DNA of 17,448 nt, from NCBI GenBank assembly GCA_025356695.1, contig JANXSE010000228.1:1-17448 (forward strand). The letters run 5' to 3'. Positions 6,975-13,590 of this stretch are shown one piece after another. Both the position numbers and the translations under genes were made by a program. The notes under the pieces were generated by a model. That model made no database searches, was not told the origin of the DNA, and was given only the letters and a program-made list of their open reading frames with translations. Source of the stretch: Betaproteobacteria bacterium. Lineage in GTDB: Bacteria > Pseudomonadota > Gammaproteobacteria > Burkholderiales > SG8-41. Each line of letters opens with the position of its first letter. Position 1 is the first letter of the stretch.

Positions 6975-7745
6975 TTAATTGCCTTCGAATTTCGGCGGGC
7001 GCTTTTCCTTGAACGCGGCGATGCCTTCCGCATGATCGTGCGTCAGGCGCGCGGTCGCCACGGCGAGGTTTTCGGTTTCGAGCAATTGTTCGAGCGTCGG
7101 TATGTAGACCGACTGGAACATTTTTTTCGCCAAGCGCAGCGCATAGGTTGCCGAGTTGGCGATTTCCTGTGCAAGCTTCATGGTTTCGGCTTCGAGTTCA
7201 GCGTCCGCAACGACCTTCATGACGATGCCGAGGTCTTTGGCTTCGGCAGCGGGCAGGCGGCGCGCGGTATAGACGAGTTCCTTGGCTTTGGCGATGCCGA
7301 CGTGCTGGGCAAGAAAAAAGACGCCGCCACCGTCCGGCGGGATGCCGACGTTTTTGAATGCCATCAACAGGTATGCGGTGTCGGAGGCGACGATCAGGTC
7401 GCAGGCCAGCGCCAGACTGGCGCCGATGCCGGCGGCCGGGCCGCGGATGGCCGCAATCACCGGTTTCTCGCAATTATGCAGGCTCTTGATCATGCGCTGG
7501 TGCGTCAATGTGCGCTTGCGGCCGCTCACCACATCATGGCTGCTCATGGTGCCGATGTCGCCGCCGGCGCAGAACGCACGGCCGGCGCCGGTGAGAATCA
7601 CCGCGCGCACTTCGTCGTCGAGGGTGAAACCGGCAAACGCATCGGCGAGGCTCTCATACATGTCGCTGCTCAGCGCGTTGAGCTTGTCGGCGCGGTCGAG
7701 TTTGACGGTGGCGATACCGTTTTGTTTCGTAATGGTGATAGTCAT
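6975..7745 (-). CDS. Enoyl-CoA hydratase/isomerase (crotonase family, PaaG-like)
   Basis: This 256-residue protein has the full crotonase fold. The two oxyanion-hole segments are RAFCAGGDIG (56-65) and GPAAGIGASLALACDL (102-117). The active-site helix reads AFKNVGIPPDGGG (129-141). The pair of hydratase glutamates is not apparent; Asp138 in P-x-D-G-G matches the catalytic Asp of PaaG-type isomerases. It may therefore shift a double bond or hydrate a special enoyl-CoA and need not be a classical EchA. The C-terminus GIAAFKEKRPPKFEG is typical of the family. It is the first gene of the minus-strand catabolic run and starts at an ATG with GAGAG about 8 nt upstream. Confidence 0.92.
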   Translation of the reverse strand: MTITITKQNGIATVKLDRADKLNALSSDMYESLADAFAGFTLDDEVRAVILTGAGRAFCAGGDIGTMSSHDVVSGRKRTLTHQRMIKSLHNCEKPVIAAIRGPAAGIGASLALACDLIVASDTAYLLMAFKNVGIPPDGGGVFFLAQHVGIAKAKELVYTARRLPAAEAKDLGIVMKVVADAELEAETMKLAQEIANSATYALRLAKKMFQSVYIPTLEQLLETENLAVATARLTHDHAEGIAAFKEKRPPKFEGN

Positions 7746-7793
7746 GCGTTAGCTCTCGTTTTGCGCGGGTTATCCTGATGCTGCGTTGTCCGA

Positions 7794-7799
7794 ATTATA
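7794..7799 (-). promoter_or_regulatory. Putative -10 element for the catabolic operon
   Basis: A perfect TATAAT on the minus strand lies about 50 bp upstream of the enoyl-CoA hydratase start, in the divergent spacer with the FecR gene. No good -35 is seen at 16-18 bp (the site reads GTGGCG), so an activator might be needed. Confidence 0.35.
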
Positions 7800-7826
7800 G
7801 CTGCATGCGACACTGCCGCCACGTAA

Positions 7827-7848
7827 GGTCGGACGCGCTGCGCCGACC
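7827..7848. repeat. Inverted repeat in the divergent spacer
   Basis: GGTCGG (7827-7832) and CCGACC (7843-7848) flank a 10-nt centre that can add CGC/GCG pairing. It has no T-run, so it is not a terminator. It could be an operator between the divergent hydratase and FecR genes, or a 5'-UTR stem of the latter. It could also be chance in GC-rich DNA. Confidence 0.3.
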
Positions 7849-7878
7849 AACGGTCATTCCATCACCGGGGTCCAAGCA

Positions 7879-8523
7879 ATGCAAAAAAACTACAACCGCA
7901 CGGTCAATTTTCCGCGCCGTCGTTTTCTCCGGCAGTCGGCGGCCATCGGCGCTGCCTTGTTGTTGCCGCAGCCGGTCTTCGCGGCGACGGTTGTGCAAAG
8001 CATGGGCGAGGTGATGGTCAATGGCGTACAAGCCATGCGCGACACGCTGATCAAGGCCGGTGATACCGTCAAGACCGGCGCCGGGGCAACCGTGATCTTT
8101 GTCCTCGGCGCCGACGTTTTCATGCTGCGCCAGATGACCAGCTTGCAGCTCGAAAGCAAAGGCAGTTCGCTGCTGATCAGCGGCCTGCGCCTGGTCACCG
8201 GCGCCATGCTGGCCGTATTCGGGCCGGGCATGCGTTCGGTGATGACGGGATTTGTAACTGCGGCGATACGCGGCACCGGCATTTACGTGGAGGCGTCGGC
8301 GGAGAAAACCTATTTCTGCACCTGCTATGGCGATGTCGGGCTGGCGGCAGCAGAGGGGGCGAAAAAAGATGTGCTGACGAACAATCATTCGGCGCATTAC
8401 ATACGCGCCAAAGCGGTGGCGGGTAGTGCGATTGTTGCGGCGCCGATGATGAACCACAACAATCAGGAACTGGCGCAGCTGGAGAAACTGGTCGGCAGAG
8501 TGCCGCGACTCAAGCGTTCCTAG
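7879..8523 (+). CDS. Tat-exported FecR-domain protein with CxC motif
   Basis: This 214-residue protein starts with a twin-arginine signal: RRRFLR (13-18), a hydrophobic segment, then PVFA at 32-35 as the likely cleavage site. Residues 37-100 look like the small FecR domain (VVQSMGEVMVNG, AGDTVKTGAGATVIF, FMLRQMTSLQLE). IRGTGIYVEA (130-139) then leads to YFCTCYGDVGL with Cys147 and Cys149, and TNNHSAH holds His170 and His173. These could bind a metal or form a disulfide, which is inference. Tat export suggests folding, perhaps with a cofactor, before export. Classical FecR partners (ECF sigma factor, TonB receptor) are absent. It is a lone plus-strand gene between two minus-strand catabolic blocks and ends 3 bp before the SDR gene's 3' end. 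Its function is unknown. Confidence 0.8.
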   Translation: MQKNYNRTVNFPRRRFLRQSAAIGAALLLPQPVFAATVVQSMGEVMVNGVQAMRDTLIKAGDTVKTGAGATVIFVLGADVFMLRQMTSLQLESKGSSLLISGLRLVTGAMLAVFGPGMRSVMTGFVTAAIRGTGIYVEASAEKTYFCTCYGDVGLAAAEGAKKDVLTNNHSAHYIRAKAVAGSAIVAAPMMNHNNQELAQLEKLVGRVPRLKRS

Positions 8524-8526
8524 TGC

Positions 8527-9450
8527 TCAGCGCGGTTCCTGCGAAAACACGTCATTGGTGCGCGCGGTCGCCGGATAAAACGCTTCGCGAAAAGCGGGTA
8601 GCATGTGCTCGGCGCATGTCTCTGGCGTCCAACCGCTGTCGCGATGCACGCTCTTCAGCGGTCGCGACTGGCCCATCAAAAAGATTTCGTTTTTGCGCAC
8701 CGAAAAAATCTGGCCGTTGACTGAAACTGCTGCATCGCTGGCGAGAAACACCACCAGCGGCGCATTGTGTTCTGCGGTGATCTGCTTATAGCGCTCGGTG
8801 CGTTTTGCCGCCGCCGGGTCTTTCGGCGGAATCGATTCGGTCATGCGCGTCCACGCAACGGGCGCCACACAGTTCGAGCGCACATTAAAGCGCGCCATGT
8901 CGATCGCGATCGATTTTGACAGTGCAACGATGCCGAGTTTGGCTGCGCTGTAATTGGCCTGACCCATGGCGCCGATCAAGCCGGACGTCGATGTCATGTG
9001 CACGAAGGCGCCGCCGTTTTGTTTGCGGAAATGTTCGGCGGCATTGCGCGACATGTTGAATGCGCCTTTCAGCATGACGTTGATGACCGAATCCCAGTCA
9101 TCTTCCGTCATCTTGTGGAAAATCACGTCGCGCAGGATGCCGGCGTTGTTGACGACGCAATCAACGCGGCCGAAATGATCAAGCGCGCATTGAATGATTT
9201 TTCCGGCGCTGGCAAAGCCGGCGACGCTGTCGTTGTTGGCAACCGCCGCGCCGCCCGCGGCGTTGATTTCATGCGCCACTTGTTTGGCCGGTGTGGCATC
9301 GCTGCCGTCGCCGGTGAGTGAAGCGCCAATGTCGTTGATGACGACCCGGGCGCCGTGTTTCGCCATCAGCATGGCGATGGCGCGGCCTATGCCGCGGCCG
9401 GCGCCGGTAACGACGACGGTTTTTCCGGCGAGAGAAATGCCGTCAGACAT
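8527..9450 (-). CDS. MFE-2-type short-chain dehydrogenase (3-hydroxyacyl-CoA dehydrogenase)
   Basis: This 307-residue Rossmann enzyme has TGAGRGIG (15-22) for the dinucleotide, NNAG (101-104), and the catalytic Ser154, Tyr167 and Lys171 (STSG...YSAAK). The segment NDIGASLTGDGSDATPA and the phrase NAGILRDVIFHKMTEDDWDS are hallmarks of the dehydrogenase domain of peroxisomal multifunctional enzyme 2 and its bacterial steroid-degradation relatives. It probably oxidises a 3-hydroxyacyl-CoA to the 3-oxo form with NAD+. It has about 60 residues after the core, a usual length for this subgroup. It starts 16 bp after the MaoC hydratase stop, so the two form a pair for consecutive steps. No clear Shine-Dalgarno is seen, and translation may depend on coupling. 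Confidence 0.92.
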   Translation of the reverse strand: MSDGISLAGKTVVVTGAGRGIGRAIAMLMAKHGARVVINDIGASLTGDGSDATPAKQVAHEINAAGGAAVANNDSVAGFASAGKIIQCALDHFGRVDCVVNNAGILRDVIFHKMTEDDWDSVINVMLKGAFNMSRNAAEHFRKQNGGAFVHMTSTSGLIGAMGQANYSAAKLGIVALSKSIAIDMARFNVRSNCVAPVAWTRMTESIPPKDPAAAKRTERYKQITAEHNAPLVVFLASDAAVSVNGQIFSVRKNEIFLMGQSRPLKSVHRDSGWTPETCAEHMLPAFREAFYPATARTNDVFSQEPR

Positions 9451-9466
9451 GGCGTTTGCGCCCGGG

Positions 9467-10327
9467 TTAGCCGACGATTTCCGCGCGGCCGTTGTTCAGC
9501 ACGGTGACGCCGCGCGCCGGCACGCTCGAACGGAATGAAACGACGTTACCGTCGCGCCATAGTTCGGTACGCACGGTTTCGCCCGGATACACCGGCGAAG
9601 AAAAACGCCCCTGCATGTTTTTGAGTTTCGCCGGATCGTAGCCGCAGACGGTTTTTACCAGCGCGTGGCCGGCAACGCCGAAGGTACAGCGGCCGTGCAG
9701 GATGGGAGCCTTGAAACCGGCTTTCGCCGCGTATGCCGGGTCGGCGTGCAAGGGGTTGTAGTCGCCGGACAAGCGATAAATCAGCGCGGCCTGCGGCAGC
9801 GTCACCAGATCGCATATCGCATCGGGCGTTTTTTCCGGGATCGGGTGTTGCGGCATGCCCGGTCCCGATGGTCCACCGAAGCCGCCGTCGGCGCGGCAGA
9901 ACAGGCTGGAGGTCCAGGTGCAGAGTAATTCGTCGTTGGCCTTGTTGCGCACAGTGCATTCGGTATAGAGCACCGCGCCGCGGCCTTCGCCTTTGTCGAT
10001 CAGGCTGATGACTTTATTCGTGCCGACGATGCTGCCTTCGACCGGTAACGGTTTATGGATAACCAAATTCTGTTCGCCATGCACGGTGTGCGTGCGCGTG
10101 ATGCCGGTATCGGGATGCGCGAACCACGGGCCCGGATAACCAAGCGTAATCGACATCGTCGGCAGCGCCTGCAAACCCTGTTCGTAAACGAATTTCAGTT
10201 GATCCGTATCGAGAGGATCGGCGCCGAGCCCGACGCCGAGCGCATAGAGTATGGTGTCGCGCTTGCTGTAGGTCTGTTCGACCGGCGGAATCTGCCAGTT
10301 GAGGAGTTTGTCGTAATTGATGGCCAT
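9467..10327 (-). CDS. MaoC-like (R)-specific enoyl-CoA hydratase (hydratase 2)
   Basis: This 286-residue double-hotdog protein resembles the hydratase-2 domain of MFE-2. The N-terminal half contains YALGVGLG and LPTMSITLGYPG. The C-terminal half holds the signature SGDYNPLHAD (187-196) followed by AGFKAPILHG, with the catalytic Asp and His of hydratase 2. It would hydrate a trans-2-enoyl-CoA to the (R)-3-hydroxyacyl-CoA used by the SDR encoded next. I chose the ATG at 10327, which gives MAINYDKLLNW, the normal family start. A GTG at 10354 would add nine unlikely residues. It diverges from the peroxiredoxin gene with a 100-bp spacer. Confidence 0.9.
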   Translation of the reverse strand: MAINYDKLLNWQIPPVEQTYSKRDTILYALGVGLGADPLDTDQLKFVYEQGLQALPTMSITLGYPGPWFAHPDTGITRTHTVHGEQNLVIHKPLPVEGSIVGTNKVISLIDKGEGRGAVLYTECTVRNKANDELLCTWTSSLFCRADGGFGGPSGPGMPQHPIPEKTPDAICDLVTLPQAALIYRLSGDYNPLHADPAYAAKAGFKAPILHGRCTFGVAGHALVKTVCGYDPAKLKNMQGRFSSPVYPGETVRTELWRDGNVVSFRSSVPARGVTVLNNGRAEIVG

Positions 10328-10382
10328 GCAAAGCTTTCGGACAAAATGCGCCACGCGTATTCCGGCGCAGCGTTGCGACGGC

Positions 10383-10388
10383 TATACT
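10383..10388 (+). promoter_or_regulatory. Putative -10 element for the peroxiredoxin gene
   Basis: TATACT lies about 40 bp upstream of the peroxiredoxin start, in the divergent spacer. The candidate -35 at 17-bp spacing (TTCCGG) is weak. The reverse strand over the same bases reads TAGTATAG and could serve the divergent MaoC gene. Confidence 0.35.
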
Positions 10389-10413
10389 ATCACAGCGTTT
10401 TTAACCGGATTTC

Positions 10414-10420
10414 ACGAGGA
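10414..10420 (+). promoter_or_regulatory. Strong ribosome binding site of the peroxiredoxin gene
   Basis: CGAGGAG ends 7 nt before the ATG at 10428 and decides that start over the upstream in-frame extension. Confidence 0.75.
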
Positions 10421-10427
10421 GAATGTC

Positions 10428-10931
10428 ATGACGATCAAAGTTGGCGACCGCCTGCCGGCCGGAAAATTGTGGGAGTTGCCTGTTGAGTGGTCAGTTGGTT
10501 GTCCGACTGCTGCTGATGAAGTCGATGTGGCAACGGCGACCAAAGGCAAGCGTATCGTCATCTTCGCCTTGCCTGGCGCTTACACGCGCACCTGCAGTGC
10601 CGCGCATCTGCCCGGTTACGTCAAAGACGCCGACCAGTTGAAAGCGAAAAAAGCCGATGAAGTGTGGTGTCTGTCGGTCAACGACGCGATGGTGATGGCG
10701 GCCTGGGGCAGGGATAACCACGCCGCCGGCAAGGTGCGCATGATGGGCGACGGCAGCGCGCTGTTTACCAAAGCGCTGGGTCTTGAAACCGATCTCACCG
10801 CGCGCGGCATGGGTGTGCGTTCGCAGCGTTATTCGATGCTGGTCGAAGACGGCGTAGTCAAGGCGCTCAATCTGGAACAACCGGGCAAGTTCGAGGTGAG
10901 CGGCGCCGACAAGATGCTGACTCTGCTGTGA
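10428..10931 (+). CDS. Peroxiredoxin, Prx5/AhpE-like redoxin
   Basis: This 167-residue thiol peroxidase reduces hydrogen peroxide or organic hydroperoxides in the cytoplasm. The active site PGAYTRTCSAAHLPGY (49-64) has the P-x-x-x-T-x-x-C pattern with peroxidatic Cys56. Arg131 in GVRSQRYS is the conserved supporting arginine. This pattern and the YSMLVEDGVVKALNLE segment place it in the Prx5 group. Cys25 and Cys81 are possible resolving residues, but neither is at a position I can assign. The common Phe before Thr-x-x-Cys is Tyr here, and the usual Pro after Thr is Arg. The stop overlaps the thioesterase start as GTGA, so the two are co-translated. Confidence 0.92.
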   Translation: MTIKVGDRLPAGKLWELPVEWSVGCPTAADEVDVATATKGKRIVIFALPGAYTRTCSAAHLPGYVKDADQLKAKKADEVWCLSVNDAMVMAAWGRDNHAAGKVRMMGDGSALFTKALGLETDLTARGMGVRSQRYSMLVEDGVVKALNLEQPGKFEVSGADKMLTLL

Positions 10932-11377
10932 GCACGGTTGAAGCTGCGGCCGAACCGCTGCGTGCGCTCGCCGAGCGCGCGCGCTTCAAGGTCTGGAGCA
11001 AAGATATTCTGCGTTTGTCGGATCTCGATCACCAGAATCACGTCAACAATGCCGTGCATCCCGGTTTGTTCACCAACGGGCGTTATGCCCTGATCTACGG
11101 CAGGCTGCGGCCGCACGTCGAACCGACCAATGGATTTTCGCTGGTCAAGATCACCATCGAATATCTGAACGAAATGCATTACCCGGGCGAGGTCGAAGTC
11201 GGCACGCTGGTGCGCCGCATCGGCACCAGTTCGGTCACCTACGGACAGGCGATATTCAACGACGGCAAATGCGCGGCCGTTGCCGAATCGGTGATGGTGA
11301 TGCTCGACGGTAAAACGCGGCGGCCGGCGCCGCTGCCGGCGGCGGCAATCGCGGCGCTCGAATCCTTGCGCGGTTAG
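10928..11377 (+). CDS. Hotdog-fold acyl-CoA thioesterase (4HBT/YbgC-like)
   Basis: This 149-residue single hotdog protein has an N-terminal signature LSDLDHQNHVNNAVH (about residues 30-44). It fits the D-x-D-x-x-x-H-x-N-N motif of 4-hydroxybenzoyl-CoA-type thioesterases, with the first or second Asp as the catalytic acid. It also has the YGRLRP and IEYLNEMHYPGEVEVGT strands of that fold. It should hydrolyse an acyl-CoA to the free acid and CoA, perhaps relieving CoA trapping from the adjacent catabolic genes. The start is a GTG inside the peroxiredoxin stop (GTGA). It ends 12 bp before the converging binding-protein gene. Confidence 0.88.
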   Translation: MSTVEAAAEPLRALAERARFKVWSKDILRLSDLDHQNHVNNAVHPGLFTNGRYALIYGRLRPHVEPTNGFSLVKITIEYLNEMHYPGEVEVGTLVRRIGTSSVTYGQAIFNDGKCAAVAESVMVMLDGKTRRPAPLPAAAIAALESLRG

Positions 11378-11389
11378 TTGCGCGTTCGC

Positions 11390-12349
11390 TTATTCGGCGG
11401 TGGCGCCTGAATCCTTCACCGCCTTCGTCCATTTCACCGTTTCCGCTTTGACAAAGGCGGCGAGCTCGGCCGGTGTTGATGGCGACGGATCCATGCCCTG
11501 CTGCGCCATGCGTTCCTTCATTTCCGCAGCATTGAGAATTTTCACCATTTCTGCATTCAACCGCTCGACGACCGCTTTCGGCGTGGCGACCGGCACAAAC
11601 ACCGCGTACCAGATGGTCACTTCGTAGCCGGGCACGCCGCTCTCGATCATGGTCGGCACGTCGGGCAATTGCGGGTTGCGTTTCGCGGTGGTGACGCCGA
11701 GCGCGCGCACCCTGCCGGCCTTGATGAACGTAAGTTGTCCGGCGAGGCTGGTACACATCGCCTGCACCTGGCCGCCGAGCAAATCGGCGAGCGCCGGGCC
11801 GGCGCCCTTGTACGGCACATGTACTAAATTGATGCCGGTAATCGAGCGCAGCAACTCGATCGACAAATGCGGCGGGCTGCCGACACCAGAAGAGCCGTAA
11901 TTGATTTTGCCCGGATTGGCTTTTGCGTAGCTGATGAACTCCTGCATGGATTTCGCCGGTACCGCCGGGTGCACAACCAGCACATTGGGCACCGTGCCGA
12001 TCAGCGAAACCGGCGCGAAGTCCTTGATGTGGTCGTAGGGCATTTTTTTATAAAGCGCAGGATTGACCGCGTGCGTCGCAATCGAACCGAGCAGCAGCGT
12101 GTAGCCGTCCGGTGTGGATTTCGCCGCATTGTCGGCGCCGACGCTGCCGCCGCCACCGCCGCGGTTTTCAACCACCACCTGCTGGCCCAGCCCCTCGGAG
12201 AGTTTGGCCGCGACCAGCCGTCCGGTGAAATCGGTGCCGCCGCCGGGGGCGGTCGGCACGATCATGCGCAACGGCCGCGACGGATAACTCTGTGCGTGTG
12301 CGAATGCGGTCAGCGCACACAGGCATAGCGACAATGCGATTTTTTTCAT
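11390..12349 (-). CDS. Tripartite tricarboxylate transporter (Bug/TctC) substrate-binding protein 3
   Basis: This 319-residue periplasmic protein has a short signal peptide ending AHA-Q at residues 17-20 and the classical Bug pattern. RMIVPTAPGGGTDFTGR is the carboxylate-binding loop with its Asp, followed by VVVENRGGGGGSVGAD, STPDGYTLLLGS, INYGSSGVGSPPHLS and VPYKGAGPALADLLGGQV. It is the most canonical of the three in the window. GGAG lies 5 nt before the ATG. It begins 14 bp after the methyltransferase stop at the downstream end of the glc run, so it may be read with it. A role in uptake of glycolate or a related hydroxy acid is possible from position alone and is not shown by sequence. 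Confidence 0.94.
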   Translation of the reverse strand: MKKIALSLCLCALTAFAHAQSYPSRPLRMIVPTAPGGGTDFTGRLVAAKLSEGLGQQVVVENRGGGGGSVGADNAAKSTPDGYTLLLGSIATHAVNPALYKKMPYDHIKDFAPVSLIGTVPNVLVVHPAVPAKSMQEFISYAKANPGKINYGSSGVGSPPHLSIELLRSITGINLVHVPYKGAGPALADLLGGQVQAMCTSLAGQLTFIKAGRVRALGVTTAKRNPQLPDVPTMIESGVPGYEVTIWYAVFVPVATPKAVVERLNAEMVKILNAAEMKERMAQQGMDPSPSTPAELAAFVKAETVKWTKAVKDSGATAE

Positions 12350-12363
12350 GGCTTCTCCGGAAG

Positions 12364-13590
12364 CTATTTTTTGAATACTACAATGCGATTCGAATTAGTG
12401 CCCAGCGCATTGTTGCCCACCCCCCAGATATTCGCAGTCTTGGTGAACTGCTGCTGGTTGATCAACACTGCTTCGCAGTCGAAACCCGCGGCGATGCCGA
12501 GCGGCACGACGTGTTCCTCGAGTTTTATTTTTCCCTTGCGGATTTCACCGACTTCGAAGGCGACCCAGCCGCCGTATCGTGTGATGCGATAGAGCTCGGC
12601 AAACACCACGCCCATTTGTGCGCGCCAATCCGCTACCGTTGTGCTCATCGTGATATTGCCCGCAATGGCATCGGCGTCGAGTGCGTTGAACCAGCAGCGC
12701 AGCCAGTTATCACGCGCGTATTGCACGACGTCGAGGAAAGGCGGCGAAGTGACTGTCAATTGAATGCTGGCGTCGGCGATTGCGGGGGTGCGATGCGCTG
12801 GCGTGGTCAGGCAGCGTGCAGTTGCGGATACGCCGAGGAGGTTGCCGCGCTGGGCAGCGGTGAGTTTGCTTTGCAACTGCCGTGACTTGGTAAGAACGAT
12901 GGCGTGCGTGTCACGATACTCGGGCGTTTGCTTGAGTTTTCGATTGATCTTGATCTGGTTTTCAGCGGATGTCGCCTGATTTGGCGGTAGTGTATAAACC
13001 GAGAAGAAACCTTTTGAATGTCCGGTCAGGCGATTGGTCGACACCATGCGGATCCAGCGATCGACATGATCTTCGTCGCCCGTGTTAACGCGCCGGCGCA
13101 GATAATTTCGCAATGCAATGATTTCCGCCAGCGTGTCGGTCTGATAAAACATCGACAGCTCCGGTGTTTTGGGTATGGCTGCTTTTTTCGGAATGCTGTC
13201 GAGGCGCGTTTTGATTTCATCGAGATCGGGTAGTTCGAGTCGCGGCCGGGTCAATATGGCGCTGAGCGGATTGATATCGTTTTCGACTACTTGTCGCCCG
13301 AGCAGGGCAGCCTCAATCGAAGTGGTGCCGCGCCCGCTGAACGGGTCGTATACCGTGTCGCCGCGTTTGCTCAAGCGTTCGATGAAAAATGCCGGCAGTT
13401 GCGGTTTGAAACAAGCACGATAGGAAATTTCGTGCAGACGTGAAGCCTGGCGCTGTTTGGCGGTCCAGAATTCGCCGCAATAAACAGGCACCGGCGCGGT
13501 CGTCAGCGGCAGTTCACCTTCACGCGCTGTTGCGAGGTTGAATTGCTGCGTCGTCTGCGCGACACCGGCAGTATCAAGCCAGCCGGGCAT
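12364..13590 (-). CDS. Putative amino-DNA methyltransferase (N4-cytosine/N6-adenine type)
   Basis: This 408-residue protein has an S-adenosylmethionine-binding motif DPFSGRGTT (82-90) followed by LLGRQVVENDINPLS, and the amino-methylase catalytic motif TSPPF (281-285). The stretch between them contains NRLTGHSKGFFSVYT and LPPNQ. Motif I precedes the catalytic motif by about 190 residues, which is an alpha-like order and not the beta order common for TSPP-type enzymes. Similar stand-alone proteins occur in other bacteria without a restriction partner, and none is seen here. The ATG lies inside glcF (17-bp overlap), which suggests translational coupling. Base composition looks lower in GC than its neighbours (27 of 60 bases at 12961-13020), which may mean transfer. 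The target base and sequence are unknown. Confidence 0.85.
   Translation of the reverse strand: MPGWLDTAGVAQTTQQFNLATAREGELPLTTAPVPVYCGEFWTAKQRQASRLHEISYRACFKPQLPAFFIERLSKRGDTVYDPFSGRGTTSIEAALLGRQVVENDINPLSAILTRPRLELPDLDEIKTRLDSIPKKAAIPKTPELSMFYQTDTLAEIIALRNYLRRRVNTGDEDHVDRWIRMVSTNRLTGHSKGFFSVYTLPPNQATSAENQIKINRKLKQTPEYRDTHAIVLTKSRQLQSKLTAAQRGNLLGVSATARCLTTPAHRTPAIADASIQLTVTSPPFLDVVQYARDNWLRCWFNALDADAIAGNITMSTTVADWRAQMGVVFAELYRITRYGGWVAFEVGEIRKGKIKLEEHVVPLGIAAGFDCEAVLINQQQFTKTANIWGVGNNALGTNSNRIVVFKK

Noticed and set aside
6519..7778. Long plus-strand frame of 419 residues
   Set aside because: It is antisense to the well-supported hydrolase and enoyl-CoA hydratase genes, and its composition (many Arg, His, Gly, Phe) is that of a GC-rich shadow frame.
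10317..10427. 37-residue N-terminal extension of the peroxiredoxin
   Set aside because: It lacks a ribosome binding site, covers the promoter spacer, and the strong CGAGGAG site points to the ATG at 10428.
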